Notes: generated by a model from the sequence alone, not told the origin. Positions 45,189 to 54,665 are shown, numbered from the stretch's first letter. The stretch is DNA of 64,000 nucleotides from Microcoleus sp. FACHB-672 (GCF_014695725.1 NZ_JACJOU010000033.1:248001-312000), one strand, 5' to 3'. Translations and numbers: made by a program.

Positions 45189-47329
45189 GGCGTTAAAAAG
45201 TTAATATGCTCGCCTGGAAGTTTTCGCAGATCCTCCACAGAACCTTGCAATTTTAACTGACCATTTTCTATAAATACAATCCACTCAGCACGCTCAATAA
45301 CTCTAGGACGGTGACTAATTGTAATGGTTGTTTTATCTTGCCGATAGGACAGCAGCCGGTCTAGAACTTCAGCCTCACTCACCGGATCTAAACCGGCTGT
45401 GGATTCATCTAAAATTAATACCGGCGGATCGTTAACAATTGCTCTAGCAATGGCTAGCCGCTGCCGCTGTCCTCCAGAGATGTTTGCGCCAAATTCACCC
45501 AAAACGGTTTGATATTTATCGGGTAATTTACTAATAAATTCATCAGCTTCAGCAATTTGACAAGCGGTAACAATTTGCTCAAATGTCACGTAAGGATTGC
45601 CCAAACGAAAATTTTCAATAATTGACCGACTCCAAAAGTGAGCCTCTTGCGGAACTAGGATAACCTGTTGGCGCAGGCAATCCAAAGAAAGGTCTTGCAT
45701 ATTATAAATGCCAAAGCGAATATTCCCAGATTGCGGGGAGTGCAACCCCGCAATTAGCTTAGCCAAGGTACTTTTGCCACAGCCAGATTTACCGATTAAG
45801 GCAGTTGCTTTACCGCCAGGAATTTTGAGTGTGAAATCTTTGAGAAGGTCAACCCTTCCCGCATGATAAAAGTTGAGATTCGTACAAGTAATGTCAGCAT
45901 TGCCCGGAATTCTCGCAACCGGCTTTTGAGAATCGTTCTGGCTTTCAGGAGTCGAGTCAATCACTTCTGTTAGGCGTTGTGTAGCCGTTTGAGCCATCGT
46001 AAATTCATCTACGAATCCAACGATTGTGCCGATGAATCCGATAAAGTTAGCGTTCATGCTGTTAAATGCCAAGAGCTGACCGATAGTTAATTCTTGGCTA
46101 ATTACTAAACTGCTACCCAGCCAAAGCAAGGCAACGCTACCAATACTGGAAACTAACCCAGAAAAGGTATTGTTGATAATACCGATTTGAATCGTGCGGA
46201 AGGTGACGTTAGCGAGGCGACCAAACCGGCTCTGAAACTCTTCCCAAAATTGGGGGGCTGCCGTGGTGGTTTTTAGTGTGAGTGCGCCCTTAAAGGTTTC
46301 GACTAAAACGCCCTGATTTTCTGCTTCTAAAACTAATAAAGTTCGAGTCTTCTGCTGAAGTGTCGGCAGAAAGATGACTGTCGAGAAGGTCATTAAAAGT
46401 GCAAATAAAAAAGCAGCTATGGTGAGTTTCCAACTGTAGAACAGCATAAAGCTCAGAGAAATAGCAGCAATGAATAATTGGCTGGGAAGGCGGATAACAA
46501 CTTGGGAAACTAACTGATTAATTTCTTGAATATCTCGGAGCCGGCTGACAATTTCACCGCTGCGACGTGCTTCATAATAGCTTAGAGGTAAACGCAGAAT
46601 GACTCTGCCAAATTCCAGCACTAGCCCTAACTGTAACCGTTGAGCAAAGTGGGCGATCAGGTTAGACTGTACGAGCTGGAGGCTGCTGCTGAGAAAGTTC
46701 ATAATAATAACAGCAATTACCACACCCGTGAGCAACTGCGTATCCCCACGAACCAGCACATCATCCGTGAGAATTTGCAGCAAAAATGGGGAAGTTAAAG
46801 ACAGCATCCCCAAAACAAGATTAATTAGAAATGCCTCCCCCAGAATGCCTCGATAAGCCCACACCGGCTTAAAGAAACGCCCAAAACCGCTAACCTTATC
46901 ATCAGACTGGGCGGAAAAGCGGACGGGATCGGGTTCGAGTAAAAGCATCAAGCCATTAGCCCAGCCCTCTTTTAACTCTTCCTTAGACAGGTAGCGGATG
47001 CCAACAGCCGGGTCTGCGATCGCATACTTATTACCGCGCTGTCCGTGCAAAACCACCCAGTGATAGCCCATCCAGTGAATGATCGCCGGCAAGGGGGCTT
47101 CTTTCATTTTGTCGAGAATTTCAGGTGAAGCCCTGACGCCTCTGGCATTGAACCCGAGTGCCTCTGAACCCCGCTTCAGCCCAAGTAAGGTCGTTCCCAA
47201 CTGGCCGGTGCCGACCGCTTCCCGAATGCGGGTGAGGGTAAACGTGCGCCCGTGCTGTTTGGCGATGGTGGCAAGACAAGCAGCGCCGCAGTCTTCTTCA
47301 CTGTGCTGTAAAACAACCTGGTATTTCAT
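45185..47329 (-). CDS. mdnE: C39-peptidase ABC transporter of the microviridin cluster (PCAT)
   Basis: 714 residues. An N-terminal C39 peptidase domain has Cys14 (QHSEEDCGAACLA), His90 (GYHWVVLHG) and Asp106 (ADPAVG). Six membrane helices follow at about 155-430. The ATPase domain has Walker A GKSGCGKST, signature NISGGQRQRLAIARA and Walker B ILDESTAGLD. Peptidase-containing transporters cut a double-Gly leader during export. The precursor gene encoded divergently has GG at residues 35-36. The symbol is by position; the microviridin transporters I recall do not all carry a C39 domain. Confidence 0.85.
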   Translation of the reverse strand: MKYQVVLQHSEEDCGAACLATIAKQHGRTFTLTRIREAVGTGQLGTTLLGLKRGSEALGFNARGVRASPEILDKMKEAPLPAIIHWMGYHWVVLHGQRGNKYAIADPAVGIRYLSKEELKEGWANGLMLLLEPDPVRFSAQSDDKVSGFGRFFKPVWAYRGILGEAFLINLVLGMLSLTSPFLLQILTDDVLVRGDTQLLTGVVIAVIIMNFLSSSLQLVQSNLIAHFAQRLQLGLVLEFGRVILRLPLSYYEARRSGEIVSRLRDIQEINQLVSQVVIRLPSQLFIAAISLSFMLFYSWKLTIAAFLFALLMTFSTVIFLPTLQQKTRTLLVLEAENQGVLVETFKGALTLKTTTAAPQFWEEFQSRFGRLANVTFRTIQIGIINNTFSGLVSSIGSVALLWLGSSLVISQELTIGQLLAFNSMNANFIGFIGTIVGFVDEFTMAQTATQRLTEVIDSTPESQNDSQKPVARIPGNADITCTNLNFYHAGRVDLLKDFTLKIPGGKATALIGKSGCGKSTLAKLIAGLHSPQSGNIRFGIYNMQDLSLDCLRQQVILVPQEAHFWSRSIIENFRLGNPYVTFEQIVTACQIAEADEFISKLPDKYQTVLGEFGANISGGQRQRLAIARAIVNDPPVLILDESTAGLDPVSEAEVLDRLLSYRQDKTTITISHRPRVIERAEWIVFIENGQLKLQGSVEDLRKLPGEHINFLTP

Positions 47330-48075
47330 TCGTCCTTAAGGGAAAGCGCATCTTTAATGATGGTAGATGCCGGCTTGGCTGAGAGGATGTCAGAGAAGTC
47401 TCAGATATCCTTTCAGTGTTCCTGCCTTGAAGCGAGATTGCAACCCTCAAGCCGGCTAGAAACCTCTTAGGTTGAATATCTTTGATTGACCTGGGTTGAA
47501 GCAAATTTGCTTGGGATCAGAAAGCCGCCGGTAGAAAATTAATCTTGACAAAACATAGAAATATGCAAGCTCAGCTATCCAAACCTATCCCAACTTTCCT
47601 CTATTCGAGAAAATTTAAATAATTCCTAGGAAACTTTCTGGCATTAAAGCACACATTCTAAAAATTCTCTGTCTACTACCAATCTTGAAATAACTGCATG
47701 AAACCGAGCGCGTATTTCTTCCTCATTCGGATTTTCATGCTATTGGCCAAACACTGATCGGTTTAAAAAATTGGTTTTGATTTTTTACTCTGCGGAAATC
47801 ATTACTTTGATCGCTTAACCCTATCTTAATGCAAATGCGATTGTCAAGTCCTGGGGATCGCGTGTAACCTACTGAACAGATAAGTTTTTTCGGAAGAAAA
47901 GTAAAAATACTTATCTATAATTTTTACGAAATTTCAAGTAACATTATTTTAAGACAAGGAACCCACAATTCCTGAGAAACGTCTTTCGGCTTCAGTCTGC
48001 AACTGATCGGTATTCAGCTAGCCAGATTGTTGCTATCCAAAAATTGACTGCTACAAAAAAAGGAGTAATACACTC
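47330..48075. other. 746-bp divergent intergenic region of the microviridin cluster
   Basis: AT-rich, without a convincing gene. It separates the transporter from the precursor gene and should hold both promoters and a long leader. AGGAG at 48061-48065 is the precursor ribosome binding site. Confidence 0.5.
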
Positions 48076-48366
48076 ATGTCTGAAATGCCAAACGAAAAAG
48101 CAGTTCCCTTTTTCGCCCGCTTCCTAGAAAGCCAGAACATTGAAGAACTTTCTGAAGAGGATATGGAAGCCGCAGCCGGCGGCAAAGGCAGGAAAAAATC
48201 AAAATGTGGCGGCGGCGGAATCGCGGTGACCGAAAAATATCCATCAGATCAAGAAGAGGGTGGAGAGGTGACGACGATGAAGTACCCATCTGATGCCGAA
48301 GATGAAGGGGAAGTCATGGTGACAATGAAGTACCCGTCTGATGCCGAGGACTCCGGCAGCCTGTAA
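48076..48366 (+). CDS. mdnA: three-core microviridin precursor peptide
   Basis: 96 residues. The leader carries the ATP-grasp recognition motif PFFARFLE at 11-18 and a GG at 35-36. A basic Gly-rich linker (residues 37-50) leads to three cores: T52-x-K54-Y-P-S57-D58-Q-E60-E61, T67-x-K69-Y-P-S72-D73-A-E75-D76, and T83-x-K85-Y-P-S88-D89-A-E91-D92. In microviridins, Thr-Asp and Ser-Glu esters and a Lys-Glu amide make three rings, giving serine-protease inhibitors. Spacing here fits all three rings in core 1; in cores 2 and 3 the amide Glu is replaced by Asp. No Trp follows the cores. Confidence 0.93.
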   Translation: MSEMPNEKAVPFFARFLESQNIEELSEEDMEAAAGGKGRKKSKCGGGGIAVTEKYPSDQEEGGEVTTMKYPSDAEDEGEVMVTMKYPSDAEDSGSL

Positions 48367-48452
48367 TGGCTTGCTTGAGCTGGGTTCAATGCAATTAGAC
48401 AGCCGGCTTTGGAAACCAGCAAACTGCAACACGCAATAACTGCATAGCTGAT

Positions 48453-48499
48453 AATCCGCAGTTATCTGATTCCCAGTTAATCAGTTCTGCGGATTTTTG
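48453..48499 (+). terminator. hairpin between precursor and first ligase genes
   Basis: AATCCGCAG (48453-48461) pairs with CTGCGGATT (48487-48495), followed by TTT. It is a probable partial terminator that would raise precursor transcript relative to the enzymes. Confidence 0.6.
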
Positions 48500-48544
48500 G
48501 GTTTGCAACCTTTTTTGTTTGCCCACCTCACCGCATTTTTTTTC

Positions 48545-49522
48545 ATGAGTTTGTCTCGCAATATTGTTTTATTGCTCACCCACAGTGGAGATTTCTTCAC
48601 GATTGATCGCGTTGCCGAAGCCATCGCCCAGCGCGGGGCACAACCTTTTCGTCTCGACACCGATCAATTCCCAATGGATCTGCAACTTTCAGCTCAAATT
48701 AGTAGCGAAGGACTGCATCACCGGCTTCACTATCAAGACAAATCGATTAGCACAGAGCAAGTGCGATCAGTTTGGATGCGCCGGCTATGGGAACCAAAGC
48801 TGAGTCCAGAATTATCCCCACAGTACCAGTACGCTTGTCGTCGAGAGTCACGTGCCGCCCTTCTCGGCTTCTTAGACAGCCTTAGCGAGGTGCGCTGGGT
48901 GGATGATTTGCGACGTATTTCCGCCGCAGAGAACAAGTTGCGCCAGCTTAGAATTGCTAGAAATGCCGGTTTGCACATTCCCCGAACTCTCGTTACCAAT
49001 GATCCTCAAGAAGCACGAGACTTTTTTCAACAACTGAAGGGAAAAATGGTGGCAAAACTTTTGACACCCCTTTCAGCCAGTATGGAAGGCTCCGCTTTTT
49101 TCCTGTATACCAGCGAAGTTAAAGAAGCGGATCTTGCCGATGCTGAATCACTCCGCTACAGCCCAATGGTTTTTCAAGAGCAAATTCCAAAATTGAGGGA
49201 ATTGCGGGTGATATTTGTGGCGGGAAAATTGTTTGCTGGGGCACTGGATGCCTCTCGTTATTCCGCAACGACAATGGATTGGCGGAGTGCTAAACCAGGC
49301 GAGTGTGTGTGGGAGCCGGCAGAAATTCCAATTCAAATTGCCGATTGTCTTAATACTTTTATGGCAGAGTTTGGGCTACTTTTTGGAGCCTTCGACTTTA
49401 TCCAAACCCCAGACAATGAATATATTTTTCTTGAAGTTAACGCGACAGGGGAATGGGGAATGTTAGAGCGAGATTTAAATCTGCCAATTTCTGAGGCAAT
49501 TGCAGATACTCTATTAGGTTAA
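48545..49522 (+). CDS. mdnB: microviridin ATP-grasp ligase, MvdC/MdnB-like
   Basis: 325 residues from ATG 48545; an in-frame start 16 codons earlier adds a hydrophobic tail unlike relatives. The N-terminus NIVLLLTHSGDFFTIDRVAEA and RLDTDQFP, ENKLRQLRIA, SPMVFQEQIPKLRELRVIFV and the metal-binding FLEVNATGEWGMLERDLNLPISEAIAD define the MvdC/MvdD family. By gene order and N-terminal type it matches the ligase that forms the Lys-Glu amide; the amide/ester split between the two ligases is inferred. Confidence 0.88.
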   Translation: MSLSRNIVLLLTHSGDFFTIDRVAEAIAQRGAQPFRLDTDQFPMDLQLSAQISSEGLHHRLHYQDKSISTEQVRSVWMRRLWEPKLSPELSPQYQYACRRESRAALLGFLDSLSEVRWVDDLRRISAAENKLRQLRIARNAGLHIPRTLVTNDPQEARDFFQQLKGKMVAKLLTPLSASMEGSAFFLYTSEVKEADLADAESLRYSPMVFQEQIPKLRELRVIFVAGKLFAGALDASRYSATTMDWRSAKPGECVWEPAEIPIQIADCLNTFMAEFGLLFGAFDFIQTPDNEYIFLEVNATGEWGMLERDLNLPISEAIADTLLG

Positions 49523-49738
49523 TAGCGTTGAAATTTGTTAGACAAGAGCTGTTCTATTCCCTAAACTCGCCAAATTTTTAATCTCCTGCTTATAGTCAAA
49601 GTCGTTTAAAATCGATTTAAATACTATATTTACAGTCAAATTTTAACAACTTTTTCTACAATGCCCATCCCTATCAGGCTAGAGCCTTAAAAGAATGAAT
49701 CAGCCCGACAGAATTCAAAATCTAAACCACGAAATCTT

Positions 49739-50716
49739 ATGACAGTTCTAATTATTACCCACAGCCAGGACAACCAAAGCATCCCTATGGTGATCGACGC
49801 CGTAGAGAAACAAGGCGGCAAAGCGTTTCGTTTTAACACAGACCAATTTCCCACAGAGATTCAGCTAGATATCTACTACAGCAACGGAAAAGAGCGACTA
49901 ATCGTTGCTTCTGAACAAGATAAACTGGATCTTCATGAAGTATCCGCAGTCTGGTATCGCCGGCTCAGAATAGGCGGGCGAATTCCTAGCACAATGGATG
50001 CTCAACTCAGACAAGCCTCAATTCAGGAATCGCGGGCGACTGTTCAAGGAATGATCGCTAGCCTTAAAGCTTTTCACCTCGATCCAGTGCCCCATCTCCG
50101 GCGGGCGGAAAACAAACAATTGCAGTTGCAAGTTGCGCGAGAATTGGGGATTGATACGCCACGCACTTTAATGACAAATAATCCCCAAGCCGTGCGAGAA
50201 TTTGCCGGCGAGTGCGAGGGAAATTTAATCACCAAAATGCATTCTTCTTTTGCTATTTATGAAGAGGGTATAGAAAAAGTTGTTTTCACCAATCCTTTAA
50301 CTGCTGAAGATCTAGAAAATCTCGATGGGTTGCGCTTTTGTCCGATGACGTTTCAGGAACACATTCCCAAAGCGTTAGAATTACGCACAATTGTTGTTGG
50401 GAAGCAGTTGTTTACTGCCTCAATAGATTCTCAAAGTTCTGAGAAGGCGCGTCACGATTGGCGCAGGCAAGGCTTAGCCCTGATAGATGATTGGAAACCC
50501 TATGATTTACCCCAAGAACTCGGAGAAAGGCTGCTACAGTTGATGAGCTACTTTGGGTTAAACTACGGAGCGCTTGACCTGATTTTAACGCCAGACGGTC
50601 GCCATATTTTCTTGGAAGTTAACCCGGTTGGGGAGTTTTTCTGGCTGGAGTTGTGCCCAGGTTTACCTATTTCCCATGCAATCGCAGATATTTTGCTCAC
50701 TCAGTCTCAAAAATAA
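49739..50716 (+). CDS. mdnC: microviridin ATP-grasp ligase, MvdD/MdnC-like
   Basis: 325 residues. TVLIITHSQDNQSIPMVIDAVEK, RFNTDQFPTEIQLDIYYS, VWYRRLR, ENKQLQLQVARELGIDTPRTL, CPMTFQEHIPKALELRTIVV and FLEVNPVGEFFWLELCPGLPISHAI mark the second member of the pair. This type makes the two ester rings in microviridins (by analogy). It follows the first ligase by 216 bases and precedes the adaptor gene by 17. Confidence 0.88.
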   Translation: MTVLIITHSQDNQSIPMVIDAVEKQGGKAFRFNTDQFPTEIQLDIYYSNGKERLIVASEQDKLDLHEVSAVWYRRLRIGGRIPSTMDAQLRQASIQESRATVQGMIASLKAFHLDPVPHLRRAENKQLQLQVARELGIDTPRTLMTNNPQAVREFAGECEGNLITKMHSSFAIYEEGIEKVVFTNPLTAEDLENLDGLRFCPMTFQEHIPKALELRTIVVGKQLFTASIDSQSSEKARHDWRRQGLALIDDWKPYDLPQELGERLLQLMSYFGLNYGALDLILTPDGRHIFLEVNPVGEFFWLELCPGLPISHAIADILLTQSQK

Positions 50717-50733
50717 CTGGCTTTATTTTAATC

Positions 50734-52221
50734 ATGTTGAGTGAATCAGATTCAGAATTTTTTCAACCACTTAACAGCAACGAATTTCTCCCCCCTATCG
50801 GCTTGTGGACAAGGCTGGGCGGACTATTTTTGGTTGCAACATTTGGCATCGGCGTCATCGTTGCTGCCGTCACAAAATACAACGTGACTGTTAAAGCTGC
50901 CGCGACAGTTCGCCCCACCGGCGATCTGCGACTCATTCAAGCGGCTGCTCAAGGCAGCATTAACCGAATTGAAATCAAAGAAAATCAAGCAGTCAAACAG
51001 GGAGACGCACTCGCTTATATTGACGACTCCCAACTGCAAACGAAAAAGAGCCAATTGCAAGGAAATATTCAAAATAGCCAACTCCAACTAACTCAACTCG
51101 ACGCTCAAATTAGTGCCTTAGCGGGTCAAGTTGCGGCTGAAAGTGACCGCACAAAGCGGGCTGTAGCCTCAGCACAAGCGGATCTGGATCGGAGTCAACG
51201 GGACTATCAAGACCGGCAGGTGACTTCTGTGGCAGGAGTTACAGAAGCCGAAGCGAATATTAGAGCTGCCGAAAAAGAATTGCAAAAGGCACAGGCAGAA
51301 TTACAAGCCGGTGAGGCAAATTTAAGATCGATTCAAGCAACTTTAAAAGTAGCAGAGTCGAAACGTGATCGATATCAGCCTTTAGTTGAAAGCGGGGGAC
51401 TTTCTCAAGATCAATTTGAGGAAGCAAAACTTGCGGTTGAGCAGCAAGAAGAAGCGGTTGAGCAGCAAAAAGCTTTAATTATCAGCCAAAGGCAAACAAT
51501 AGAGCAGCAAAAACAAGCGATAGAGGCGGCAAAAGCTCGATTGCAAGGGGCCTCAGCCGGCCTTGATCCGAGTCAGGCAATTGTAGCAATGGCGCGGGAG
51601 AAAATTGACCAAGAAAAAGCTGCCGGTGCTGTCACCTTAGCTAGATTAAATCAAGAACGAGAGCAGTTGCTTCAGCGAAAAGTGGAAATCCAAAGCCAAC
51701 TCAACCGCGATCAGCAAGAACTGCAACAAATTGAAACTGAACTGAAAAACACGATCATTCGCTCACCCGTTTCTGGTACTATCCAGGTGCTTAATCTCCG
51801 CAACACGTCTCAACTGGTGCGTCCAGGGGATCTGATTGCTGAAGTTTCTCCTAGTGAAGCGCCTTTGGTGGTGAAAGCGCTGGTGTCATCGGAGGATATC
51901 AGCCGCGTGAAAGCCGGCCAATCTGTGCAAATGCGGGTTTCTGCCTGTCCTTATCCGGATTACGGTATTCTTAAAGGCAAGGTGACGGGAGTTTCACCGG
52001 ATGCAATGAAGCCTGACGCCAATTCACAATCTCCCCAAACTCCCACCTTAAACGCTGCTTTCTTTGAAGTGACGGTTCAGCCGGAAACCCTTGCTTTGGT
52101 TCAGGGCGATCGCAAATGTCCGATTCAAGCTGGGATGCAAGGCACAGCTGATATTATTTCTAAACAAGAGACGGTTCTTACGTTTATTCTCAGAAAGGCA
52201 AGGCTACTGACAGATTTGTGA
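50734..52221 (+). CDS. HlyD-type membrane fusion protein of the export system
   Basis: 495 residues from ATG 50734 (an upstream in-frame ATG overlaps the ligase gene). It has a short N-terminal cytoplasmic part, a membrane helix at about 25-45 (GGLFLVATFGIGVIVAAV), a lipoyl half-motif (IKENQAVKQGDALAYIDD), a long coiled coil at about 90-340, then the second half with TIIRSPVSGTIQVLNL and a beta-barrel tail. It should bridge the C39 ABC transporter to the outer membrane. Such adaptors are not part of the classical mdn set. Confidence 0.88.
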   Translation: MLSESDSEFFQPLNSNEFLPPIGLWTRLGGLFLVATFGIGVIVAAVTKYNVTVKAAATVRPTGDLRLIQAAAQGSINRIEIKENQAVKQGDALAYIDDSQLQTKKSQLQGNIQNSQLQLTQLDAQISALAGQVAAESDRTKRAVASAQADLDRSQRDYQDRQVTSVAGVTEAEANIRAAEKELQKAQAELQAGEANLRSIQATLKVAESKRDRYQPLVESGGLSQDQFEEAKLAVEQQEEAVEQQKALIISQRQTIEQQKQAIEAAKARLQGASAGLDPSQAIVAMAREKIDQEKAAGAVTLARLNQEREQLLQRKVEIQSQLNRDQQELQQIETELKNTIIRSPVSGTIQVLNLRNTSQLVRPGDLIAEVSPSEAPLVVKALVSSEDISRVKAGQSVQMRVSACPYPDYGILKGKVTGVSPDAMKPDANSQSPQTPTLNAAFFEVTVQPETLALVQGDRKCPIQAGMQGTADIISKQETVLTFILRKARLLTDL

Positions 52222-52292
52222 ACAGGCTGCCGGCATCCTTTCCAGTCCTTATCGTTGCTAAAGTTAAATAAAGTAGCGGAAAGGGAACATCC

Positions 52293-52982
52293 ATGTCAGC
52301 ACAATTATTACTGGTCGATGATGAGCCTGGATTGCGTGAAGCAGTGCAAGCTTATCTAGAAGACAGTGGATTTAGTGTGAACGTCGCCAGTAATGCCAAG
52401 CTCGGATGGGAACTGGTGCAGCAGAAACGGCCTGATTTGGTGATTACGGACGTGATGATGCCCCAAGTCGATGGCTATCAGTTTCTCAAGCAATTGCGAG
52501 ATGACCCTCGTTTTAAGGCGTTGCCGGTGGTGTTTTTGACTGCTAGAGGCATGACATCTGACCGAATTCTAGGCTATCAAGCCGGCTGTGATGCCTATAT
52601 TTCTAAGCCATTTGACCCCGATGAATTGGTGGCAATAGTAGAAAATTTGCTGGAGAGGCGAGAAGCGACAGCAAAGACTGGCGATGGTGAAACGCCTGAT
52701 ATTACTGAGCTTGCCAGTCAAATTGCTGAGATTAAGTCTTTACTGACAGGTCGTAGTGGCATTACGCAAACACCGGCACCGATTAAAATTGACTTGACTC
52801 CCAGAGAGCAAAGTGTTTTGGATCTGGTTGCTCAAGGGTTGATGAATAAAGAGATTGCCCGCCGCTTAGAAACCAGTGTTCGCAATGTGGAAAAGTATGT
52901 TAGCCGGCTATTCAGCAAAACCGGCACCAATAGCCGCACGGAATTAGTCCGCTACGCCTTGGAACACGGCTTAACAAAATAG
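52293..52982 (+). CDS. LuxR-type response regulator (Ycf29-like)
   Basis: 229 residues. A receiver domain (DDEPGLREAVQAYL, phospho-Asp in VITDVMMPQVDG at about 53, Lys in ISKPFDPDEL) is followed by a LuxR helix-turn-helix near 165-229 (LTPREQSVLDLVAQGLMNKEIARRLETSVRNVEKYVSRLF in short). It matches the cyanobacterial/plastid Ycf29 type. It lies 71 bases after the HlyD gene and could be read with the cluster or be independent. No kinase is adjacent. Confidence 0.88.
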   Translation: MSAQLLLVDDEPGLREAVQAYLEDSGFSVNVASNAKLGWELVQQKRPDLVITDVMMPQVDGYQFLKQLRDDPRFKALPVVFLTARGMTSDRILGYQAGCDAYISKPFDPDELVAIVENLLERREATAKTGDGETPDITELASQIAEIKSLLTGRSGITQTPAPIKIDLTPREQSVLDLVAQGLMNKEIARRLETSVRNVEKYVSRLFSKTGTNSRTELVRYALEHGLTK

Positions 52983-53082
52983 CCGGTAAACGTTGCCGGT
53001 GCCGGCATCTGAGATATTGAACGTTGAAAGCCGGTGCCGGCACCTCTATTTCAGCTAAAAATCTATTTCTAAACCCCCCAAG

Positions 53083-53131
53083 CTCGACTTTTAAGCAAAC
53101 TCTAGCGCTATAAAAGTCGAGTTCTTTTTTT
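53083..53131 (+). terminator. intrinsic terminator after the response regulator
   Basis: CTCGACTTTTA (53083-53093) pairs with TAAAAGTCGAG (53111-53121) and runs into a poly-T tract. It lies about 100 bases past the response-regulator stop, after a stretch rich in GCCGGTGCCGGC. Confidence 0.85.
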
Positions 53132-53231
53132 AAGATAGTTTACGTTTCTTTAAAAGATTTTAATGTTATGTGTCGTTGACATAAGTTCTGTTATTGTTAT
53201 GAGACCTCAGTAAAAATACAGAGCCTAAAAT

Positions 53232-53339
53232 ATGAAAATCTCAAATACGCAGCTTAGTCAATCACTTTCAATGGGAGCTTTACTGATTTTGATGAGCGTT
53301 GCGGTGATTGGGTTGGTCGCCATGCAAAGCGGATTATAG
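53232..53339 (+). CDS. possible single-helix miniprotein
   Basis: A 35-residue frame starting at ATG 53232: a short polar N-terminus then one membrane helix (SMGALLILMSVAVIGLVAMQ). It follows the strong terminator and so would have its own promoter. It resembles photosynthetic small subunits in form only; I cannot name it. Confidence 0.35.
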   Translation: MKISNTQLSQSLSMGALLILMSVAVIGLVAMQSGL

Positions 53340-53858
53340 CTCAGAACCTTTCACAATAATAAATCTGTTTAATTGTCGTCTCACAAGTCAATCGCGTCTC
53401 TAAACTTAACCAGATAGAGGCGCGAACTTTGTGGGTCTGCCTCCTCTCTTCCTACGACAAATATTTACAATTTCTAAATTTAAAGCGATTTATAAAAATA
53501 TCAAGATCACCTTGAAATCACCGCTATTTGTTAAAGGAATAATGAGAAAGCCCGATTCTTGAACCGGCTTGTCCTATTCCCTTGAAAAAACGGCTCAATT
53601 CCAAAAAATCTGCAACAGTTAATATACAAAACTTAATTGTCTGGGTAGATAAATTAAAAAAATTCATAAACTTTTATGTTTAAATTCATATAAGGTAGGT
53701 TGCCGGCAGCTTAAACCAACCTTCAGTTAGCGTTACCGGGAAAAATCTCAATCAGGCCGACAGGCTGATTCATTTAATGTAAAGATTTGTCTGATTAGGG
53801 CACCGATTGCTAACTTCTGTGTTCAAGTCAGCAACCCAAATACATTTGGAGTACATTG
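53340..53858. other. 519-bp intergenic region
   Basis: AT-rich DNA upstream of the 126-residue secreted-protein gene; no gene was seen. GCCGGC and short inverted sequences occur (for example near 53700), but no clear operator or RNA. Confidence 0.35.
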
Positions 53859-54239
53859 ATGAGACGCCTTTGTTACGGATTTATGGCTGCCGGCCTTTTA
53901 TTTGCCATTGCCACCCCGTCTTTTGCAGCCAAGCAAGATAATCCGAATTTCGAGTTTCCAACTCCTGTCGATAGTGTGCAACAGGAGAGCGCCGCACAGT
54001 TTAAAGAAGCCCTTTTGTCTCGCGAGATGTCAGAAGATGCGAGGGCGATTCTATCGGAAACTTCGGAAATTGACATTCAGCAAACCGGCGAAGGAGTTTG
54101 CCAGCTAGTTTCTGACGGCATTGATGAGGAAACTTATCTCGCTGAATTTTCGCCTGGAGAATCGCCCGCTAAAGAAGCCGGTCGCCACATCTGGAACCAA
54201 GCAGTCCAAAGCCTTTGTTCGCCGGCAACGAGTCAATAA
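53859..54239 (+). CDS. small secreted protein, DUF732-like
   Basis: 126 residues from ATG 53859 (GGAG 7 bases upstream; a TTG one codon earlier is less likely). A signal peptide ends near FAAKQD. The C-terminal half, GEGVCQLVSDGIDEETYLAEF ... WNQAVQSLCSP, has the two-Cys, helical pattern of DUF732-type exported proteins. The function is unknown. A terminator lies 180 bases downstream. Confidence 0.65.
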   Translation: MRRLCYGFMAAGLLFAIATPSFAAKQDNPNFEFPTPVDSVQQESAAQFKEALLSREMSEDARAILSETSEIDIQQTGEGVCQLVSDGIDEETYLAEFSPGESPAKEAGRHIWNQAVQSLCSPATSQ

Positions 54240-54665
54240 TCTCAAATTACCGTTGAAAACTTATTATTAATGATGCAGGAGAGCTACAGGCAGCATAGCG
54301 GGAAAGCATCAAATGATAGAAATTATCCAATGCCAAAAAGCAACTCTGCAAATATTAATAATACCTATCTAACCCGATTCAAGACCTAAAGATATTTGCC
54401 AAGTGCAGTAATATGTCAGCCTCCGCCACACCGGCAGAGGTTTTTTAATTGCCCCATCATTAAACTTTTGCCGACACCAGATGAGACAATGAACCTAGAT
54501 GGGGGAAAACCCGCGTGCCATTTTGCTTGAAAATTGCAAGATTGACCGACGCGCTAAATGCTGATTGGCTAGGGTGCGGGTCAATCAAAAATTAACAATT
54601 AAAAATCAAAACTGGTCTGACATCGCCCCCCAAAAGAAAGGCACAGCATAAAGGCAACCGCTGAC
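54240..54665. other. 426-bp intergenic region
   Basis: It contains the terminator at 54420-54446 and, beyond it, presumed promoter DNA for the PsbP-like gene. No gene was seen. Confidence 0.4.
54420..54446 (+). terminator. terminator downstream of the DUF732-like gene
   Basis: CCTCCGCC (54420-54427) pairs with GGCAGAGG (54433-54440) with one mismatch, then TTTTTT. Confidence 0.65.
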
